64,000 nt of DNA from Ectobius pallidus (GCA_964059195.1 CAXKWD010000006.1:66481073-66545072), one strand, 5' to 3'; shown: positions 36,038 through 48,036, numbered from the stretch's first letter. The notes: generated by a model from the letters alone, not told the origin. Program-made: numbers and translations.

Positions 36038-38022
36038 CTGCAGCCCTATTCTGTAACTTCTCGATTTCGGAATCGGAATCGGCGAAGAAACCGATTTTTC
36101 CATGTTTTGGTATTCTGTAACTCCATTCCGATTCCGAGCCATCGGAATCATTTCGATAGTAATGGCGGCTGAACGGAATCCTTGCCGAGAGGTCTCACGC
36201 ATTCGTTTGGGAATTTCTAAGTCAAATAAATAACGAAGGAAAGCAATACACAATGCCATTCTATTAAATTTGTGTTATTAATGCATAAGCATAACTAATT
36301 AAAATATTTAAAACTTAATAAACTAATGAAAACATATTAAAATAATATATGTAAAAATGTAGGGTTATGTTTGCCTTACAAATCATGGCCAGCAGAAATA
36401 TTAGTTGTAGTAAAAATGTAAGTAGCCTACTAATTTTCTTTAATTGTAATATAATTTAATCGTTAATAACACCGTTAACCCCAATTCACTACCAGTATAA
36501 TATGTTCTTGCCATAATTATGAACATTAAGTACAGAAAACAAGCTACGAATAAAATAAACAGCAGATGATATTGTATTCATTCCTAAAATGTACTGTACA
36601 TATATTTTACCTATGTCAACCAATCTCCGAAATAAATAAAAAATTAATATAGGCCAAGGGTGCCCAAACATTTCATATGAAGGGTCAATAAATATTTGAA
36701 TTGTTTATGGCGTGTCATATTTATACTAGCAGTAATTTACGTTTAAAAACTAGACTAATCTCAAAGCAAACATATATCATATTTTTAATAATTTCTGTAA
36801 TCACTGTTTTTGTTAAATTAAATGCAGAACTATAAACAAATACTGCAATAAATAGAACAGACGTAGTACGACAAAAGACTACTTTAGCAAATATTAGCCT
36901 ACCCAATAAAAGTCATTTAGTAAATGCTTTGGATAAACTTTGATAATTTGTGTAATTAAAAAAAATGCAGAAAAAATGTCAATGACGCCTAGGCCTTAAA
37001 AATTCTGAACAACAAGAAAAACGCAGGAAACGGCAACTTTATTTGAAGGGACATATTCCAAAGTTGAGTCAATGCTTTTAATTAGACATAATATAGTGTA
37101 CTATGTAGTCAGCTTGTGCAAAGTAGTTAGGAAAATGCAAAAGTAATTACCTGGCAATGAGAAGTGTATATTTTAATACTACAAACCACTGATAACTGGA
37201 TTCTCTCTTGTGGAGACAATATCGCTTGAAATAACACACATCACTATTTTTTCACAGAATAATTACAGAACTATATATTGATTGCACTTTCACTGTTAAT
37301 CCATTATTAACTTTGCACAGACTCGATAAAACTTGCATTAGTGACAATATTACACGGAATTGTAGCCTATGGCTTCTGTAGACTACAAATGCCTTAGCCA
37401 CTGACTGCCGTATGGAACAAAAAATCTGAAAGATTGGGGACATAGCGGTTTATGAGAGATGAACGACCGCTCTCCCTCGTCCTTGGAGAATTTCTCTGAA
37501 TTGCAACCCTCACCTCCACATTCCTAACATTAGAATTGAGATCCATTGAATAGAATGTCGTCTAGCTGTGCATTGCAAAATTTTAAAACCACAGCAGTAC
37601 GTAGGTTTACCTTATTTGTAAGGCCCGTCAAAAAATAAGCGGCCTATTCATATTAAGTTCTTTTAGTACGACTTTATTTTATAAATTGTGTGAGATATTA
37701 TCAAGTCTCATGAATTTTAGGGTTAGTTAAACCATTTTCATTATGGCGGGAGTGGTGTATCAGACGACAAATGTTCACAGTTGAGATGACGTCACTTAAA
37801 ACCCTTGTCTCTCATTGGGTAACGTCACCTGTACGTCACTAATGCCTCGGCTACCTTCGGGATTTCGTTTTGAGATACGCAAAACGAGTTGATGATCTCG
37901 ATTGGTGTTACAGAATACGAAACAAGCCAACATTTCGATCGACTCGGAATGGGGAGATCCCGATCGGTAACATCTCGAGTCGAGCGGCTAGCAAAACGAA
38001 AAGTTACAGAATAGGGCTGCAG
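36038..38022. mobile_element. 2-kb inverted-repeat element, Harbinger-like ends
   Basis: gcagccctattctgtaact (36040-36058) is repeated exactly in inverse orientation at 38002-38020. Each end also holds a second inner tattctgtaac copy (36111 on the left; inverse at 37907-37917 on the right). Between outer and inner copies the left end is rich in 'cgatttcggaatcgg' pairs. Flanking ctgcag/tgcag is palindromic, so it could be a 4- or 6-bp target duplication or part of the TIR. The 1.7-kb interior has no transposase frame I recognise; a short minus-strand frame at 35987-36259 spans the left end and is not convincing. PIF/Harbinger is suggested by the TIR style only. Confidence 0.55.
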
Positions 38023-38029
38023 GTAAGAT

Positions 38030-39719
38030 TAATGTTTATTAATTCAGAAATCACTTGAATCAGTTGAATAGTTATCAAAGTGTAGTTTTGAATGTCAGGG
38101 GGGGTAGAATGATCTAACCTCGCTGAATAACTGTATGATGTGACGTTCTCGTCCTCTACGTTAATGTAGTATAATGTTCCTCTTAGATAATTCGTCGACC
38201 ACTGGTACTTACATGGATTTCACTGAATTTAAAGGTGGTACAGACTATAATGCAGTCTTACCGCAAATACCTATTTCGTCGATGAATTTACTAAAAATAA
38301 TACTGGCAGTGACAGGGATCAGTCCCAGATCACTGAATACCTTAATAAAATATAGGAGAAGCCCTGTGCCTCCCTATATAAATAATACTTGTAGAATATG
38401 GACACACGCAACACGTGTGGTCCCAGCAGAAATGTCAATGTACTCCCGCAGCCTGTGAGGACTAGCGATATATCAGAGTCGATATCATTCTAGCCTCCCA
38501 TCGTTCTCCAATATACCCCTACTTTTACACACAACAAATCAAAACTTATGTTATTGCACTTTTGAGCTTTTTCAGTTGTAAGTTTGTTTCTAATTGGCTA
38601 CCGAGTTCCACGCGTATAACGCTACTGCCTTGGTGCTCCTTGCTTTAACGTATTTATCTCTTCTAAGTATTCTTTGCCAATTCTGCTTACAGTTATACAA
38701 AGTTCGTTTCCCAGTACTCTTTCGTGGAACTCGCCTATTCAGTGCCTCTTACTCCCTTTCATACTGTTTTTAGTTGAATAGAACTACACTCTAGTAACAA
38801 ATAAAGCTGTCTACTGTCCCCTGTGGCGAATGAATACAGAAGATGGATTTTACTTGTAAAATACATGGAATTTCGTCTGAGACATTTTGTGTGTTAAAAT
38901 CTAAGTTTCATTTCAATTCACAGCTAATGTTAACTTTAATATATTTTGTACTTCTGATTAATTCTGTAACTTTGTAATATGAACTTTGTAATGCTCAATA
39001 ATATTTTAGTAATGTAATATTTTTAATCTGAATATTGTTTTAATCTATTTGAATATCATGATCATGGTGTTTATTCAGTTACCATGATTGTGACCATATC
39101 ATCTTTATTGCAAGAAGGGCCACGCTCGTTATTAACCGCGTGTTGAAGTGTTCCATGTCTCACTCGGAAACGAGAATGAAATAAACACTTAAATTTTGTC
39201 TTCATTATATTTGTATTGTTATTAGATTGACTTGGCAACAGGACCTGCTACTAGCTGGATTTGAGATTGCAAATTACTATTTACCCTCAATGAACAATAA
39301 AATAATCCGGCAGACCGTAAAAGGGAATGCCGATGTCTGACTCGCCGACTGGGGACGATGTAAACGAGAGCACTATTTTCATTGTTATACTTCACTTATC
39401 CCTTATAAATACTCCACAATTTACTGATTTCATCAACGTATAATCTTGAACCTTTCCAGGAATGTACACGCCCAGAATATAAGCATGCAAGCGTTTCTGC
39501 ATAATTAAGAATATGAAAAACATTGGTACATAAAAACAGATTTTCCCAGAAGTGATGATCATGTCCTCCCAAATGCATATTTACGTAGCTGACTGCCTGA
39601 TTGACTATTTCCTGTAATCCCTACTTTTGAGCATAGGGTTTCCAATTAGAGGTTTCAGTATGCAGATTAATTTTGTTACGCTTATTTTCCGAGAAAGAAC
39701 AGAAGGATAGGTGGTAAGC
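38030..39719. other. Non-coding stretch, nothing recognised
   Basis: A 94-codon plus-strand frame at 38174-38458 shows no family resemblance. Confidence 0.4.
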
Positions 39720-39896
39720 CCATTGCCTCACAATCTCCCTCAGGAATGTAAGATATTACTTGGAGGTGAAAGGGCCGAGGAATTTTGTCCACAGGCACTA
39801 ATTTAGGCTTGGAGTTGTGTTACGTGCCGTAAATCTATGCCACGGGTTCCCCAGTTTGAATTATTTCCGGAGGACTCCGTAACCCGTGCACCGTTT

Positions 39897-39990
39897 ACGT
39901 CTTGAAAAATCCACGACCGCGGCCGGGTTTGATCCCGAGATCTTCAGATCTAGAGGCGGGCACGCTAACTTTACACCACCACCGCAGCCG
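39897..39990 (-). mobile_element. tRNA-derived SINE head
   Basis: On the minus strand, gtgtaaagttagcgtgcc resembles box A with its flanks, and cgggatcaaacccggcc resembles box B with its stem, about 25 bases apart, matching the general plan of a tRNA 5' half, anticodon region (here a perfect agatc tgaa gatct-type hairpin) and T arm. The sequence downstream (toward 39720) may be the SINE body. No mature acceptor stem closes, so this is a SINE head and not a tRNA gene. Confidence 0.55.
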
Positions 39991-41070
39991 ATGCTTAATT
40001 AGTTTACGAATTAAAAATGATGCATTACAGAATCGCAAATCCTTGCAATTTTATTGAAACAGAAAATAGAATTGGTTCTACTTGCTATTGTAGTTGTAAT
40101 AGTTTAAATATCAAAAAAGCTATTAGTGGCAAAACCTAACTCCTTAAAACATTTGTAAATGATAAGTATTGCTTAAAATTTATTTAGATTCAAATGTATG
40201 TAATTAATATTGATAAAAAGCAATATTAACTCTCCAGACACAAGCTTGAATTTTAAAATTTTATTTCGAGGAATATTTATGATAGCCTATAAGATTCCAT
40301 GTGGATGCTTTCAAATGTATTGCATTTTGCTTCCATGATGAAGTGTTCTGAATAGCAGCTGTGAATTCGTTTAGTGCAGCAACGTATAAATTGTTGACGC
40401 ATGGTTTGGATGTTTGTCGTTTTTTATATGAAGCTAACTGTATTATGCAGAGCGCAGGGAATTCAAGAGAGCTTTTTATAAGAGAATAGTCATCGATATT
40501 CCATATTGGAATAGTGAGTAATGTTTACTAAATGTATACACAATAAAGCTTTATGGTTTCACATATATTTAGCAAACAATTAGAGAAACTGAACACCAGA
40601 TTTATGTATTCATACATCAAAGCATTCTATGAAACAAAATCTCAAGAGCAATATTAAATTCTGAATCAGATAGGAAAATATGCTTTTAGTTTGTTCCATT
40701 TGTCGTGCGTTTAGTTCGAAGGAAAGTAGAACTTCAAATTGTTTTATCAGTAAAGAGCGGAATATAGGTCTCTAAAGAGCTAAATCCAGCTCTCTGTCTT
40801 CTTATGGCGTTTATATTAGTAAAAATGTGATATTTACAACGAACTGTTTCCCTTAGGTGAATAGAGTTAAAATCGGTAAACTACAGTTTACAAGCCTTGG
40901 AATAGAGGTACATATATTTTGTTGTCACTCAGGGTTGTATAACTTCACATCTTATCAAACAATATGGCATTAAAATAATTACTTTATTAGAACAGAACGA
41001 TAAGGGGGTCAGGGAAACGGTAACACCCCAAAAGAACCAGCCCGTCCCTGTTTTGGTTCTCAAAATATAT
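39991..41070. other. A+T-rich stretch, nothing recognised
   Basis: Chance frames only. Confidence 0.4.
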
Positions 41071-41074
41071 TTTA

Positions 41075-41249
41075 CTCACATGAATGTTGGTGTTGCCTTG
41101 CGACCAGTAGGGTAGTCTGTAACAATAAATGAACAATCAATAACTTTAGCCTAAACACGGCCAGTGTGAAAGAATTATCCTTCCAATGAACAATGTTTTC
41201 TGAAAAGATATCATCGTTCACATGATGATTGGTGTTGCCATGGGACCGT
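41075..41249. repeat. Two diverged copies of a 30-base motif
   Basis: cacatgaatgttggtgttgcc (41078 on, split as cacatgaa + tgttggtgttgcc) recurs at about 41220 as cacatgatgattggtgttgcc; together with the tandem unit at 41290 they suggest local duplication. Confidence 0.5.
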
Positions 41250-41289
41250 TACACCAACAATCAGTGAGCGAGGTTCTCTCAAAATATGT

Positions 41290-41375
41290 CAGGACAATCG
41301 AAGGGCAATACCACTAACCATAACAGACGCAGTCGGGACAATCGAAGGGCAATGTCACTAATAATAACAGGCACA
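41290..41375. repeat. Tandem duplication, about 44-bp unit, two copies
   Basis: Both units begin c(a/g)ggacaatcgaagggcaat and contain cactaa...ataacag(a/g)c(g/a)ca; they differ at several positions. Confidence 0.8.
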
Positions 41376-41633
41376 GATTTTCATACAGGCAGCTGCCAGC
41401 TAGGCGACATGCTTCAAATTCCATGTCCTTTATAACTACAAACAAATTGTCCAGAATTCTGAAACCACACCATCACATCACAGCAACCCACTCATCAGAG
41501 CACTAGCAATGAAGTAGGCCTAATATCAAATCCACATGTAATTTCTTCAAGTTGCAAGTACTTTCAACTTTTACTGTGTTACTTTTAGAGTAAAAGCCTT
41601 TCAAAGGCTGAAGCTTGTATGGCAGATTGAAGA

Positions 41634-41650
41634 TGATGATGATGATGATG

Positions 41651-41681
<31 letters not shown>

Positions 41682-41696
41682 CAACAACAATAATAA
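41634..41696. repeat. Compound microsatellite (GAT)n(AAT)n(AAC)n(AAT)n
   Basis: Trinucleotide runs follow one another without interruption. Confidence 0.95.
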
Positions 41697-41756
41697 AACT
41701 AAATTTTTGCAGGGCGGTAACAGAACCGGGTTTCAGCTTTAATCATCCTTGCTACG

Positions 41757-41842
41757 TACATGCAGGCATACATGCATGCGTACATACATGCATACATACA
41801 TACATGCATACATACATACATGCATACATGCATACATACATA
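41757..41842. repeat. (CATA/CATG)n tetranucleotide microsatellite
   Basis: Mixed cata, catg and tacatgca units over about 85 bases. The overlapping cysteine/methionine-rich minus-strand frame is a product of the repeat. Confidence 0.95.
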
Positions 41843-42001
41843 CCAAGACTTCTGAAGGTACTGTATTAATGACTGATGGGTTTTCAATCTTATTTCACTG
41901 AAAAATCTGTAATAAATCAGTGAGTTGAGGCTGAAAATCTGTCAATCGGCGATATTGTTGTCCTCCGAGGAATGTACGTCCATATTGGAAAATTGTATTT
42001 A

Positions 42002-42165
42002 CAGTATTTTTCAAATGAGAAGCCAATTCCTTCACCGCCAATCACGTGTACGAGCTAATGAGGTACCGCTAGCAGTAAGGGTCTTCCCTCCGTCTCGCCG
42101 TCTCTGATTGGACCGCATATCTAAGCAGGAGAAGGAAGAAACTCCTTGTCATCTGCAAAACACTG
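42002..42165 (+). mobile_element. TA-flanked MITE family, copy B
   Basis: Begins cagtatttttc and ends gcaaaacactg, with TA immediately outside each end (42000-42001, 42166-42167). It is 164 bases, the same length as copy C, and shares nearly its whole sequence with it (caaatgagaagccaattcc, aatcacgtgtacgagc, cttccctccgtctcgccg). Confidence 0.85.
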
Positions 42166-42169
42166 TAAG

Positions 42170-42930
42170 TTTCTGAGTCTTGTTGGAACTTAACAGCAAT
42201 GGAAGCATCAGTTCAAAACAGAATTCCAACACGCTTAACAATTTCACGAATTCAAGATAAGTTTGAAACACATGGTAGGCCTACTGCGTGTGATGTGCAC
42301 AGAGGAAGATCCGGTAGACCTCTTACACTACAGCAGCATGTCCAGCTATCATGTTAGAACAGTTTACAAGGTTAGGAATGTTGGAACCTCTGTTGCAGGA
42401 GGCTTAAACAACATTCTCAAATTTGAAATTAATATTACATTACTGAGTTTTCACTTATTCCTCTACTGTAGACTACTTTGTTTTTAATCACATACGATTT
42501 TATAAAACCTTGTTTCTGAGAACAAACTTAAAGGAAGAAAGTAGTGTGGCCATTTTGTTTTTGAAATTTACTTTAAGTGACTTTTTTTAAAGAAAAACTA
42601 ATGGGGTATTTATCTCAAATTTTACATCTTGCTTAGGACACTTTCAAAATTGCGTTGCTTATTCGTTTATGATTGCTGATTCGTTCATTAGATGTAATTT
42701 AAAAGAAACACTTCTGAAAAATGGGCAAGTTTATGTATCTTGATCTCTGTAACTACTTAAAACTTTCCATATATATCCTCCATATACTTAAATAACCCAG
42801 GTAGTAGAATTACGAATATATTCTATTTGGATCAGTTACTAAAAAAAATCTAATACGAACATAAAAACCGTCATACCAAAAATAGTGACATTTACAACAT
42901 AAATCATCCGTAAGTCTTGTAATAAATATG
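42170..42930. other. Non-coding stretch, nothing recognised
   Basis: Chance frames only. Confidence 0.4.
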
Positions 42931-42939
42931 GTATTAAAG

Positions 42940-44422
42940 CAGGCCTGTCCAACCTGCGGCCCTCGGGCCGCATGTGGCCCGCTCTCACAGTTTTTTGGCC
43001 CGCGGATACTTCTAGTACGACAACCAATCCCGGTTTGAAATTTTGCGCTTTGACGCAGGGCGTTGCATATTACCGACTGTGGTGGAATATTTGTTCAAGT
43101 TTATGATCACGAGAAACATCCAATCGGCCGTGTTCATAGCGCCAGTATCAAAGAAATTAGAAGATATGGTTGGAAAATGCAGCTACTTTTCACTATGCTT
43201 GGATGACAGTGTCGACCAGACTGACACCAGTCAACTCTTGATTTTCATACGAATGATCAACAATGATTTTTCAACACAAGAAGAAATTCTTCAATTAAGT
43301 TCTTTACGTGGATAACCAAGGGTGAAGATATATTTAAAGCAGTAAATGAAACGGTGGAAATGACTGGTAGGATTAATTAGGAAAGCTGGGCTAAGTTTCC
43401 TCATGTTCCATTGCATAATTCACCAGGAGGCTTTGTGTGGGAAGTCAGTGAAACAAAGCGATGCCATGAATATAGTGGTTACAGTTTCCAACAAGATACG
43501 TGGTGCCAACAAGATACGTGGTGGCAATAAGGCACAACGTCACTGCAGATTCCGGGAATTTTTGGATGAGCTACAAGCCCAATATTGAGATCTATCACTC
43601 CACGCAAATGTACGCTGGCTGAGTGCAGGTAGTGAAAATCTTGTTCGACGGGTTGAAGATCCAGACTTTCTGAGGCAGCTTGCTTTCATGACTGACCTGA
43701 CACAACACTTCAGGGCAAAAATCAAAGTGTTTCAGGGTTAGAGGTCATGTTAATGGTTTTAAAATCTCTGAAATCAACTTTATCAAGAAATAATTTAACA
43801 CACTTTCCATGTTGTCAAGAGCTGTCAGAAGAAATTGAAGATGGTAATTTTTCTGAGTTTTGTGAAAATATTGAAGTTATTATTCAAGAATTCAATCCAA
43901 GATTTCCTGGCTTTGAAAATATTAAAGGTAAACTGCTGCTTTTTAATGACCCTTTGAATATGGATATTGAGAATCAGCCATCCATGTATCAACTGGAGCT
44001 CTGTGATCTTCAGGCTGATCCTTTTCTTCAAACCAGGTCTGAGAGAGGGCTCAACTTTTTCAAGCTACTTCCACAGGGCAGATTTCCTCAACTTAGAGAT
44101 TGTGAGAGTGCTTTCGCCAACATGAAATTCATAAAAAAATAAATATAGGAACTGTCTCACTGATGATTCCTTGTTACACCTACTAAGACTGGCAGTTACT
44201 AACATAGAAGTGGACATCCATACTTTAGTGAAGCAGTCTGAAAATCCTCAGTGCTCACATTAAGTTCTAATTTCGGCCTACTGGTAATAAATCCTATTTC
44301 AACAATTTGGTCTGCTGTACTTTACTGTTATAGTTATGTGAGTGAAACTTTTAGTGTTTGGCCCTCACCATCAATTGTCGAAATATTTTGGCCCCCAGTA
44401 CTTATGAAGTTGGACAGGCCTG
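42940..44422 (+). mobile_element. Charlie-like hAT transposon with perfect TIRs and 8-bp target duplication
   Basis: The ends caggcctgtccaac (42940-42953) and gttggacaggcctg (44409-44422) are exact inverted repeats, and the element is flanked by tattaaag on both sides (42932-42939 and 44423-44430). The left end continues into ctgcggccctcgggccgc and atgtggcccg, the Charlie-like signature. At 1483 bp it keeps parts of the transposase but is broken by stops and shifts. Its terminal sequence and remnant differ from those of the element at 12.8 kb, so the two are different subfamilies. Confidence 0.92.
43043..44142 (+). pseudogene. hAT transposase remnant, GTF2IRD2/ZBED type
   Basis: Pieces in several frames follow the order of a Charlie-like transposase. 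At 43043-43315: FSLCLDDSVDQTDTSQLLIF, the block with the first catalytic Asp region of this family. At about 43403-43588: CIIHQEALCGKSVKQSDAMN and a REFLDELQAQY block. At about 43590-43740 in that frame after a stop: a VRWLS-type motif and LAFMTDLTQHF. At 43747-44142: ENIEVIIQEFNPRFPGFENI, DPLNMDIE and LPQGRFPQL, leading into the dimerisation region, which ends early at an in-frame stop after FANMKFIKK. A tandem duplication of caagatacgtggtg occurs at about 43492-43523. The N-terminal BED finger is missing. It cannot be an active gene. Confidence 0.88.
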
Positions 44423-44430
44423 TATTAAAG

Positions 44431-45890
44431 TAATCCTGCTATCCGTCCTTCATTGCCATATGTTAAAGGAGTGTGCAAAGTGTCAACACCCTAACTTTAT
44501 TACATTCTGAGAAGAGGGCACAAACGTATATGAAAATTTAGTTTTGAGATATTTTCGTTCAAAATGTAATAGTTTTCTGACAAATATCTATGCATTTCAG
44601 GATTTTGTGATTATGATGATGATTATTATCTTCGTTCTCTGATTATTATCTTCATTATCTTCATTTCCTCTCATATTGCCTTCTCTTCTTCCTAGCTTCC
44701 TTTGTACTTGCCTGGGCACCTCCTTGTGCATGGTGGATGCAGTTCTTCTCGATCAATTAAAATGTTCTCTTTGTTTTTAAAATTATTTTTAGGAGGATAC
44801 AGATAGGCTAATTTTTCCCCGCTAAAAACAAAGAAATCGTCTGTATCGTAAAGTTTTGAAACAATAATTAGGCATATTTTCTATTTTGTTTTTTAATTCA
44901 TTCTTACTTATACTCCTTTGAACATCGAGGTCTCGTCAGGAGTGTCATTAGATTCTGTGTGTATACAGAAAATTCGTCCTTTACTTGGTAGAGTGAAAGT
45001 AAGAGAAGACCGAAAGTAATCTCCGGCTAGGACTGGCGTTACAAATGTCAGATATATCCCCACACATGCATCATTTACTCAGGTAATTCACAAGGGACGG
45101 TGGAATATTGATATCTGGTTCGCACTTTCCATCACTGTCACCAGTAATGCCGTCATATTAGTCTCAGTTATCTCAGCAAGTGATATTCAAAATCTCCTCG
45201 TACTTAACGGTGTAACGTCCCGGATATGTTACTGCAGGGACTGCGAGCGAGCTGCAGATACCCAGTTTTATCAGCTACTGGAATCTCTGTCGATTTCATA
45301 TGTTGTGAATCCACTGAAGTAATTAACCAACGCGATTAAAAGGGAAAGGTATTTGATTATTTTGCATAATTTTATTTAAAATTCTTAAATAATGCCCCCA
45401 AACGTTAAAGTTTAAACAGTTAAATGATGAATTTTAGGGCGTATTTTTACATTTATTCGCTTTTTGGGGGAAGGTCGTTTTCTTCTAAATGTTGGTAACT
45501 TTTTAGCAGTTTCTTGCTTTTCTGAAATATTAAGGCCTTTTTTAATTTAAAGCTACAGCCATAAGCTTCTCTTCCAAAGGAACTCATGTTTCTCCTGCGA
45601 TCAAAACTTTACACGAACTGTTTACTGAAACACAAAATGTGGGTGCACTTTCCTACATAAAAACAAATTTTGAGTTCCTCCCCGATACTACAACTACTCA
45701 TGAAAAACTGCAAGTGTAAGAGGTGAAATAACTGCAAATGTGGATAGAGTTGTCAATAATTTGAATGATGTGAGTTATAAGAGGATGAAACAACTGTACC
45801 GAAAATGAAGCAGTAGAGCGGTTATAAAAAGATGTACATATGTATATATTATTTATTTGTAGGCCTATATATTATATTTACTGGTATAGT
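44431..45890. other. A+T-rich stretch, nothing recognised
   Basis: No coding motif or repeat boundary seen. Confidence 0.4.
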
Positions 45891-46223
45891 GTATATATGT
45901 GGACCCTAGAACACAAGGGGTCTAAGTGACATTTTTCTCATTCTGAGTAAATCACAGTTAAAGTTTGAAGAAGTATTTTTATGTGGAATTGAAAAATTAA
46001 TTTTATTTTTTTATTCTAAAATTTCAATCAGGTCTTTGATTTTCAATATCAGTTGTAACTTTTTTTAGTACTTTTAGTTTTAGGCATTTTATAATTTTTT
46101 TTTAAACTCATGTTTGCACTTAGACCCCTTGACTTTCAAAAAGGCATCACTTAGTTCCCTTGACCCCTGAGCAAAAGGGAGAGTAAAAAAACTGCAGTTG
46201 TTACATCATAGGATACAATTGGT

Positions 46224-46229
46224 TTTATT
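46224..46229 (-). promoter_or_regulatory. Poly(A) signal AATAAA for the two-exon gene
   Basis: A canonical AATAAA on the minus strand lies about 77 bases past the stop codon and before the inner copy of the terminal motif at 46145-46164. Confidence 0.5.
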
Positions 46230-46305
46230 GATACAAAAGTATGAAAGAAGGAACACACTTTGACAATGTTATTGTTAATTGAAAACTTTTTCTAAGTAAC
46301 ACAAT

Positions 46306-46818
46306 CTAATCATCAGCGTCATTGTCATAAAAGTTGTCTGGTTCACATTCCTCTCCTTCTTCAACTACTGGTGTTGCTTCCATGGTTCCACTATGTGGCA
46401 GGTCAATATAGAATTGATGGTAGATAGGAGGGACAAACTGGAGAAGTTCCATAAGATATTCATATTTTTTCTTCTTAAGTTTAGGTTTTATTCCTGCTGG
46501 CTGAAGAACTGGAAGTTGAGTAGGAAGCCTACCTGATCTGGGTGCCACCATTGATAATTCATTGAATGGCACAGTACTTCCTGATGTATTCTTGTAAAAG
46601 AGGGTTGTTGGACACGACTTTTTGAAATGAAGAACTTGCATTCCTCGGTTTACTATTACATTTTAATTTTTGTATCTATTAATCATTATTTTATTTTAAA
46701 ATGCTAAAAGGTTAAATAATATCAAAGTTTTTAGTATTTACTTACCTGAATCAGAAAGGTTGGCACTGTCACCATTGATGGAGTTTTGCATTGAAGATCC
46801 AAGCTCTTGGTTATCCAT
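46306..46818 (-). CDS. Putative two-exon transposon-derived protein, 139 residues
   Basis: Exon 1 is 46746-46818 (ATG at 46818-46816 in the good context gaaaATGG); it encodes MDNQELGSSMQNSINGDSAN and four more residues, then stops at a consensus donor, ttcag|gtaagt. Exon 2 is 46306-46652. A 93-bp intron (46653-46745) ends in taatag|ta; this acceptor keeps the phase (1 nt + 2 nt) but lacks a pyrimidine tract. Exon 2 encodes PTTLFYKNTSG, then LKKKKYEYLMELLQFVPPIY and HQFYIDL, and ends in an acidic tail (EEGEECEPDNFYDNDADD). The KK..LMELL.F.PP..H.FY pattern resembles C-terminal parts of uncharacterised proteins in insect genomes (from memory, unverified). A likely reading is an internally deleted transposon that kept its first and last exons. 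A poly(A) signal follows the stop. Expression is untested. Confidence 0.5.
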
Positions 46819-47072
46819 TTTCAGTAGTCACAATGCAAGTTTGGTTAGATGTAAAGGGATCCAAATGGCACCTAGACCCCTTGCACTCCTAGTAATGAAC
46901 TACATTTGCTAGTTGGTATAGGGGCTCTCCACTAGGGAGCAGCACCTGTCAATAAATCCACTTGAATCTCTTTACCACTCAAAAGAATGGCATTTTTACT
47001 ACCATATTTCGTATCTAACTCAATTTTTTCAAAAATGTCACTTAGACCCCTTGTCTTCTAGGGTCCACATAT

Positions 47073-47879
47073 GTAATATGTTATATTTTATGCATTGAAT
47101 TGTCAAATTTTGTGAGGTAAAAGTTTCTCTTTGTCTAACAGTGAGTTAAATATTTTCTCTCAAGCTTGCATTGTCCACTGTGCTTCACACATGTTATAAA
47201 AATAAAATAACCATAGAAACTTCAATAGACATTTTCTAAATTTCTATTAATTAAATTACAGGTATCTCATGAAAATAATTAAGTTACTACCCATTCTACT
47301 ACATAATAATAAATTTACTACTCAGCAATAAAGAAACAATAATTAAAATAAGTTTCCGTAATTTTTTTAAGTTTTGTTTTTGTATTTTTGAGTTCAATTT
47401 AAGTTTGTATTTTGCATATTTTTAAGTATTATGGGTCATAAATGATGCCTTACTTAATATTTTGCATTTAACAATGTCCAATGAATTTTGTATTTCTTGA
47501 GTGAATCTTTTTTGTCTCTTATATTAAGGACTCAGACACTGCAGATGACAGATTCAAATCCTATACCACTCGCTCAGAGCATTAGTTTAGTCGGGGTTTT
47601 CTTCACTTGTAAAAGCGAATATATTTAATTTCCATAGGGCATCTTACTCATTGTATACAAGCTATATTTACGATCAAAACAAGCAATCTATCCCGTAATC
47701 AATTTTCTGTCTCTGGACTGAAACTGTTATTTGCATCCTTGTCATAAATTCAGTTCCACTCTTTGAAATGTTGTTGCTTAAATGAGATCTACATTAATCT
47801 TCTATTAATATCACATAGGCCTATGTAAAACTACCTACAAAAATATTTACACGAGCGAATTTGAATTTTAGGTAAAATT
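47073..47879. other. A+T-rich stretch, nothing recognised
   Basis: Chance frames only. Confidence 0.4.
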
Positions 47880-48036
47880 TACATTATTTATTTATACAAA
47901 TAAAATACACATCTATACAAGTAAAGTAAATTAGAACAAATACAAATTTCAAAAGTAACTACAACTGCTATTTAAAAAAAGGAAAACATATATAATTAAT
48001 AATTATTCTAGCACAAGAAATATTAACATTTAGACA

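Larger units (their letters stand above)
45895..47072. mobile_element. 1.2-kb inverted-repeat element carrying a two-exon mini-gene
   Basis: The left end atatgtggaccctagaa, then acaaggggtctaagtgac and attttt, is matched inverted at the right end with one internal difference over about 40 bases. The core ggggtctaagtg also recurs inside: inverted at 46115-46132 and, more diverged, at 46145-46164 and 46865-46884. These inner sites fall just outside the two ends of the enclosed gene. TA lies next to both ends, but the ends are locally palindromic, so the target duplication is ambiguous. Superfamily unknown. Confidence 0.8.

Noticed and set aside
36038..38022. Harbinger transposase inside the 2-kb element
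   Set aside because: The only frame near the left end (35987-36259) crosses the terminal repeat and lacks catalytic motifs.
41699..41887. Methionine/cysteine-rich minus-strand frame
   Set aside because: Created by the CATA/CATG microsatellite.
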